NCBI RefSeq assembly: GCF_024713945.1
Contig: NC_134678.1
Location: forward strand, 4,712,001-4,776,000
Source of the DNA: Dermatophagoides farinae
Lineage: Eukaryota > Arthropoda > Arachnida > Sarcoptiformes > Pyroglyphidae
Direction of reading: 5' to 3'
DNA length: 64,000 nt
A program made the position numbers and the translations under genes. Of this stretch, positions 62,280 to 64,000 are shown piece by piece. The notes under the pieces are model-generated. The model had not been told where the DNA came from. It saw only the letters and a list, made by a program, of their open reading frames with translations, and searched no databases. Every line of letters begins with the position of its first letter. Position 1 is the stretch's first letter.

Positions 62280-64000
62280 GGTGATAAACTGCGTGTGATA
62301 TATGTGAGTAGGTGTATGTTTATGTTTGAATTGACTTGATTGTTGTTACTTTTTTTAAATTCGTAAACACAAAAAAAAACAGGAGATCAAATTTCAAACG
62401 GCAATAATTTTTTTTTTTTTTTGGAAATAAAATAATCTTTGACTAGGCAACTTTGAAGACTGGATCAAATGGTGAGAGTCTCATTACAGAAATACGGGAA
62501 AAAATATGAATTGTAAAGATGGTATGATATAACACATTTGACAAATCGCGTGGTGTGTCGTATGTTGGTTGTATACGTGTGTGTGTGTGTGTATGTGTGT
62601 GTGTAAATGTGTATTTGTGTGTATGTTTGCGGATACTGTAGTCACAAATGAAACATGATAATGTTGGTATGGCATTCAACAATTCCATTCATAAATGATT
62701 ATCATAAACATCACGATAATATATAGCTGACCAATATTTTCAAATGATGATGATGATATTGTTTGATGTTTGAAAAAAAACATTTGGAAAATTTGCTGCC
62801 TGTGTGAATGTCAAAATTTTTTTTTTATTGAATAAATCATTCGTTTTTGAATGATTCATTCGATTCTAAAATATTTTCGATACAATTCGAATCGAACTTG
62901 ATGGAAAAATGTGAATATGTTTCGATTTATTCAAACAAACAAACAAACAAAAAAGAAAAAAAAATAGGAAATAATTTGGATTGGAATTATTTTGGCAGAC
63001 AAAAAAAAATAAAAGAAAATAATTATAAACAGGTCAAGAAAAATAACAACAACAACAACAAAAAAAAAATTCAGATATCAATATTGTGACAAGAATGAAT
63101 GACAAGATTGGCTCGATTAATTAATAATCAATAATAATGGACGAAATGGATGGACATTGATAATTATGTTGATCAAAGAATTTAATGATGATTATGATAA
63201 AAAAAAAATAAAAATAAAATCAATAATCAAAGAGGAATCTTACAATACACCAAACAATTTATTATTAGAGTCGTTGATGATAATCATAATGACAATGGAG
63301 AAAAATTTTGATTAGATATACACACACACACACTCACAAACGAATACACACAAAATTTATACACAATGACAAGAATATGTTACAGGAAAAATTGTTGGCA
63401 GCTCAATTTGGATCATCAAGAACTTCATCATATTTTTATTTTTTGCATTTATTCCTCCCATTTCTTAACCCAAAGTTGTATATATTCAGTGACCAATTGT
63501 AAGTCACATAGTCACACAATAAATATATTAAAAATTAAAATAGATTAAAGTCTGTTGTCTGGATCATTGATGATGATGATAGTAGTGGTGGTGGTGTTGT
63601 TGTTGCTGGTGCTGGTGGTGGTGGTGGTGTTGGTGGTGGCTACCAAAAGGATAATGAGCCAGAACTGTGTTTGTATATTTTTGTATGTATGAATGTATTG
63701 AGAGAAAGACAGAAAAAGCAATAACTAAGGTATCTGAAAAGACGAAAAGAAAAAAATGAAAACGGCGACAGAAGAATCGAGTCAAGAGTGAATCCCAAAT
63801 ATAAAAAAAAATATTGTTCTACCTAAATAGTAATAAAAAAAAAATTATATACAAGAACTTAGTAAAAAGTTAGTATTAGTTTATGTTATTGTGTTCTACA
63901 TTTAAGCTACGAAATGAATTTGTTGGTTGAATCGCGCACACAACAGCAGTCGACACGATAGAATAACGTCGATTGACACGACATATACAAAAGAATGGCA
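62280..64000. other. Upstream region of PKC with microsatellites
   Basis: Contains (GT)n at about 62576-62604, (CAAA)n at about 62934-62950, (AAC)n at 63045-63060, (AC)n at 63319-63332 and a (GGT/GTT)n tract at 63584-63645. Strand-skewed repeats create His-rich frames with no support as genes. A promoter or leader exon for PKC is likely but not resolvable by eye. Confidence 0.45.
63584..63645. repeat. GTG/GTT trinucleotide tract
   Basis: A strongly G/T-skewed run of GTGGTG, TTGTTG and CTGGTG units. On the minus strand it reads CAC/CAA and gives a false poly-His/Gln frame. Confidence 0.7.

Noticed and set aside
63564-63785. His/Gln-rich minus-strand frame
   Set aside because: It is the antisense of a GTG/GTT trinucleotide tract.

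Overview
The window looks like nuclear DNA of a small-genome arthropod. It is strongly AT-rich, most introns are only about 50-80 bp, genes are packed on both strands, and the proteins are ordinary metazoan orthologs (Pins/LGN, gamma-tubulin, USP34, MED23, an Olig-type bHLH, a novel PKC). An acariform (astigmatan) mite is my best guess, from compactness and protein style; this is inference, since no marker here fixes the taxon.

Layout. 1-3866: gene-poor, with low-complexity DNA and a 1.95-kb foldback element whose 582-bp arms are identical. 3867-5118 (+): a small smoothelin-domain-like protein. 5650-7954 (-): Pins/LGN with four GoLoco motifs. 8372-9248 (+): a SNAPC1-like snRNA-promoter factor. 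9350-13115 (-): two paralogous mitochondrial SSB genes with identical intron phases on either side of gamma-tubulin. 13417-16525: an intact Harbinger-type DDE transposase gene, an inverted truncated copy of a MADF gene, and the MADF gene itself. 16550-16801 is a MITE-like element. 16865-17560 (+) is MsrA, and 17584-18338 (-) is REXO2.

18646-42876 is a minus-strand block of three very large genes: USP34 deubiquitinase, Mediator subunit MED23, and an ankyrin/WGR/PARP protein resembling nematode PME-5 whose catalytic H-Y-E residues appear to be lost. A 397-bp MITE lies between USP34 and MED23.

43885-62279 holds, on the minus strand, an Olig/Beta3-type bHLH factor, the DHX34 helicase, a neurochondrin-like protein, an asparaginase with ankyrin repeats, and a novel-type PKC (epsilon class). 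ZCCHC9 is on the plus strand, head-to-head with DHX34. The largest gene-free stretches flank the bHLH, asparaginase and PKC genes.

The observations most worth following are: (1) a recurrent palindromic CATGCATGC-type motif near the 5' ends of at least seven housekeeping genes; (2) the transposase plus MADF pair, which matches the two-gene logic of PIF/Harbinger elements; (3) the apparently catalytically dead tankyrase-like PARP; (4) the duplicated mtSSB genes; and (5) the perfectly matched foldback element.
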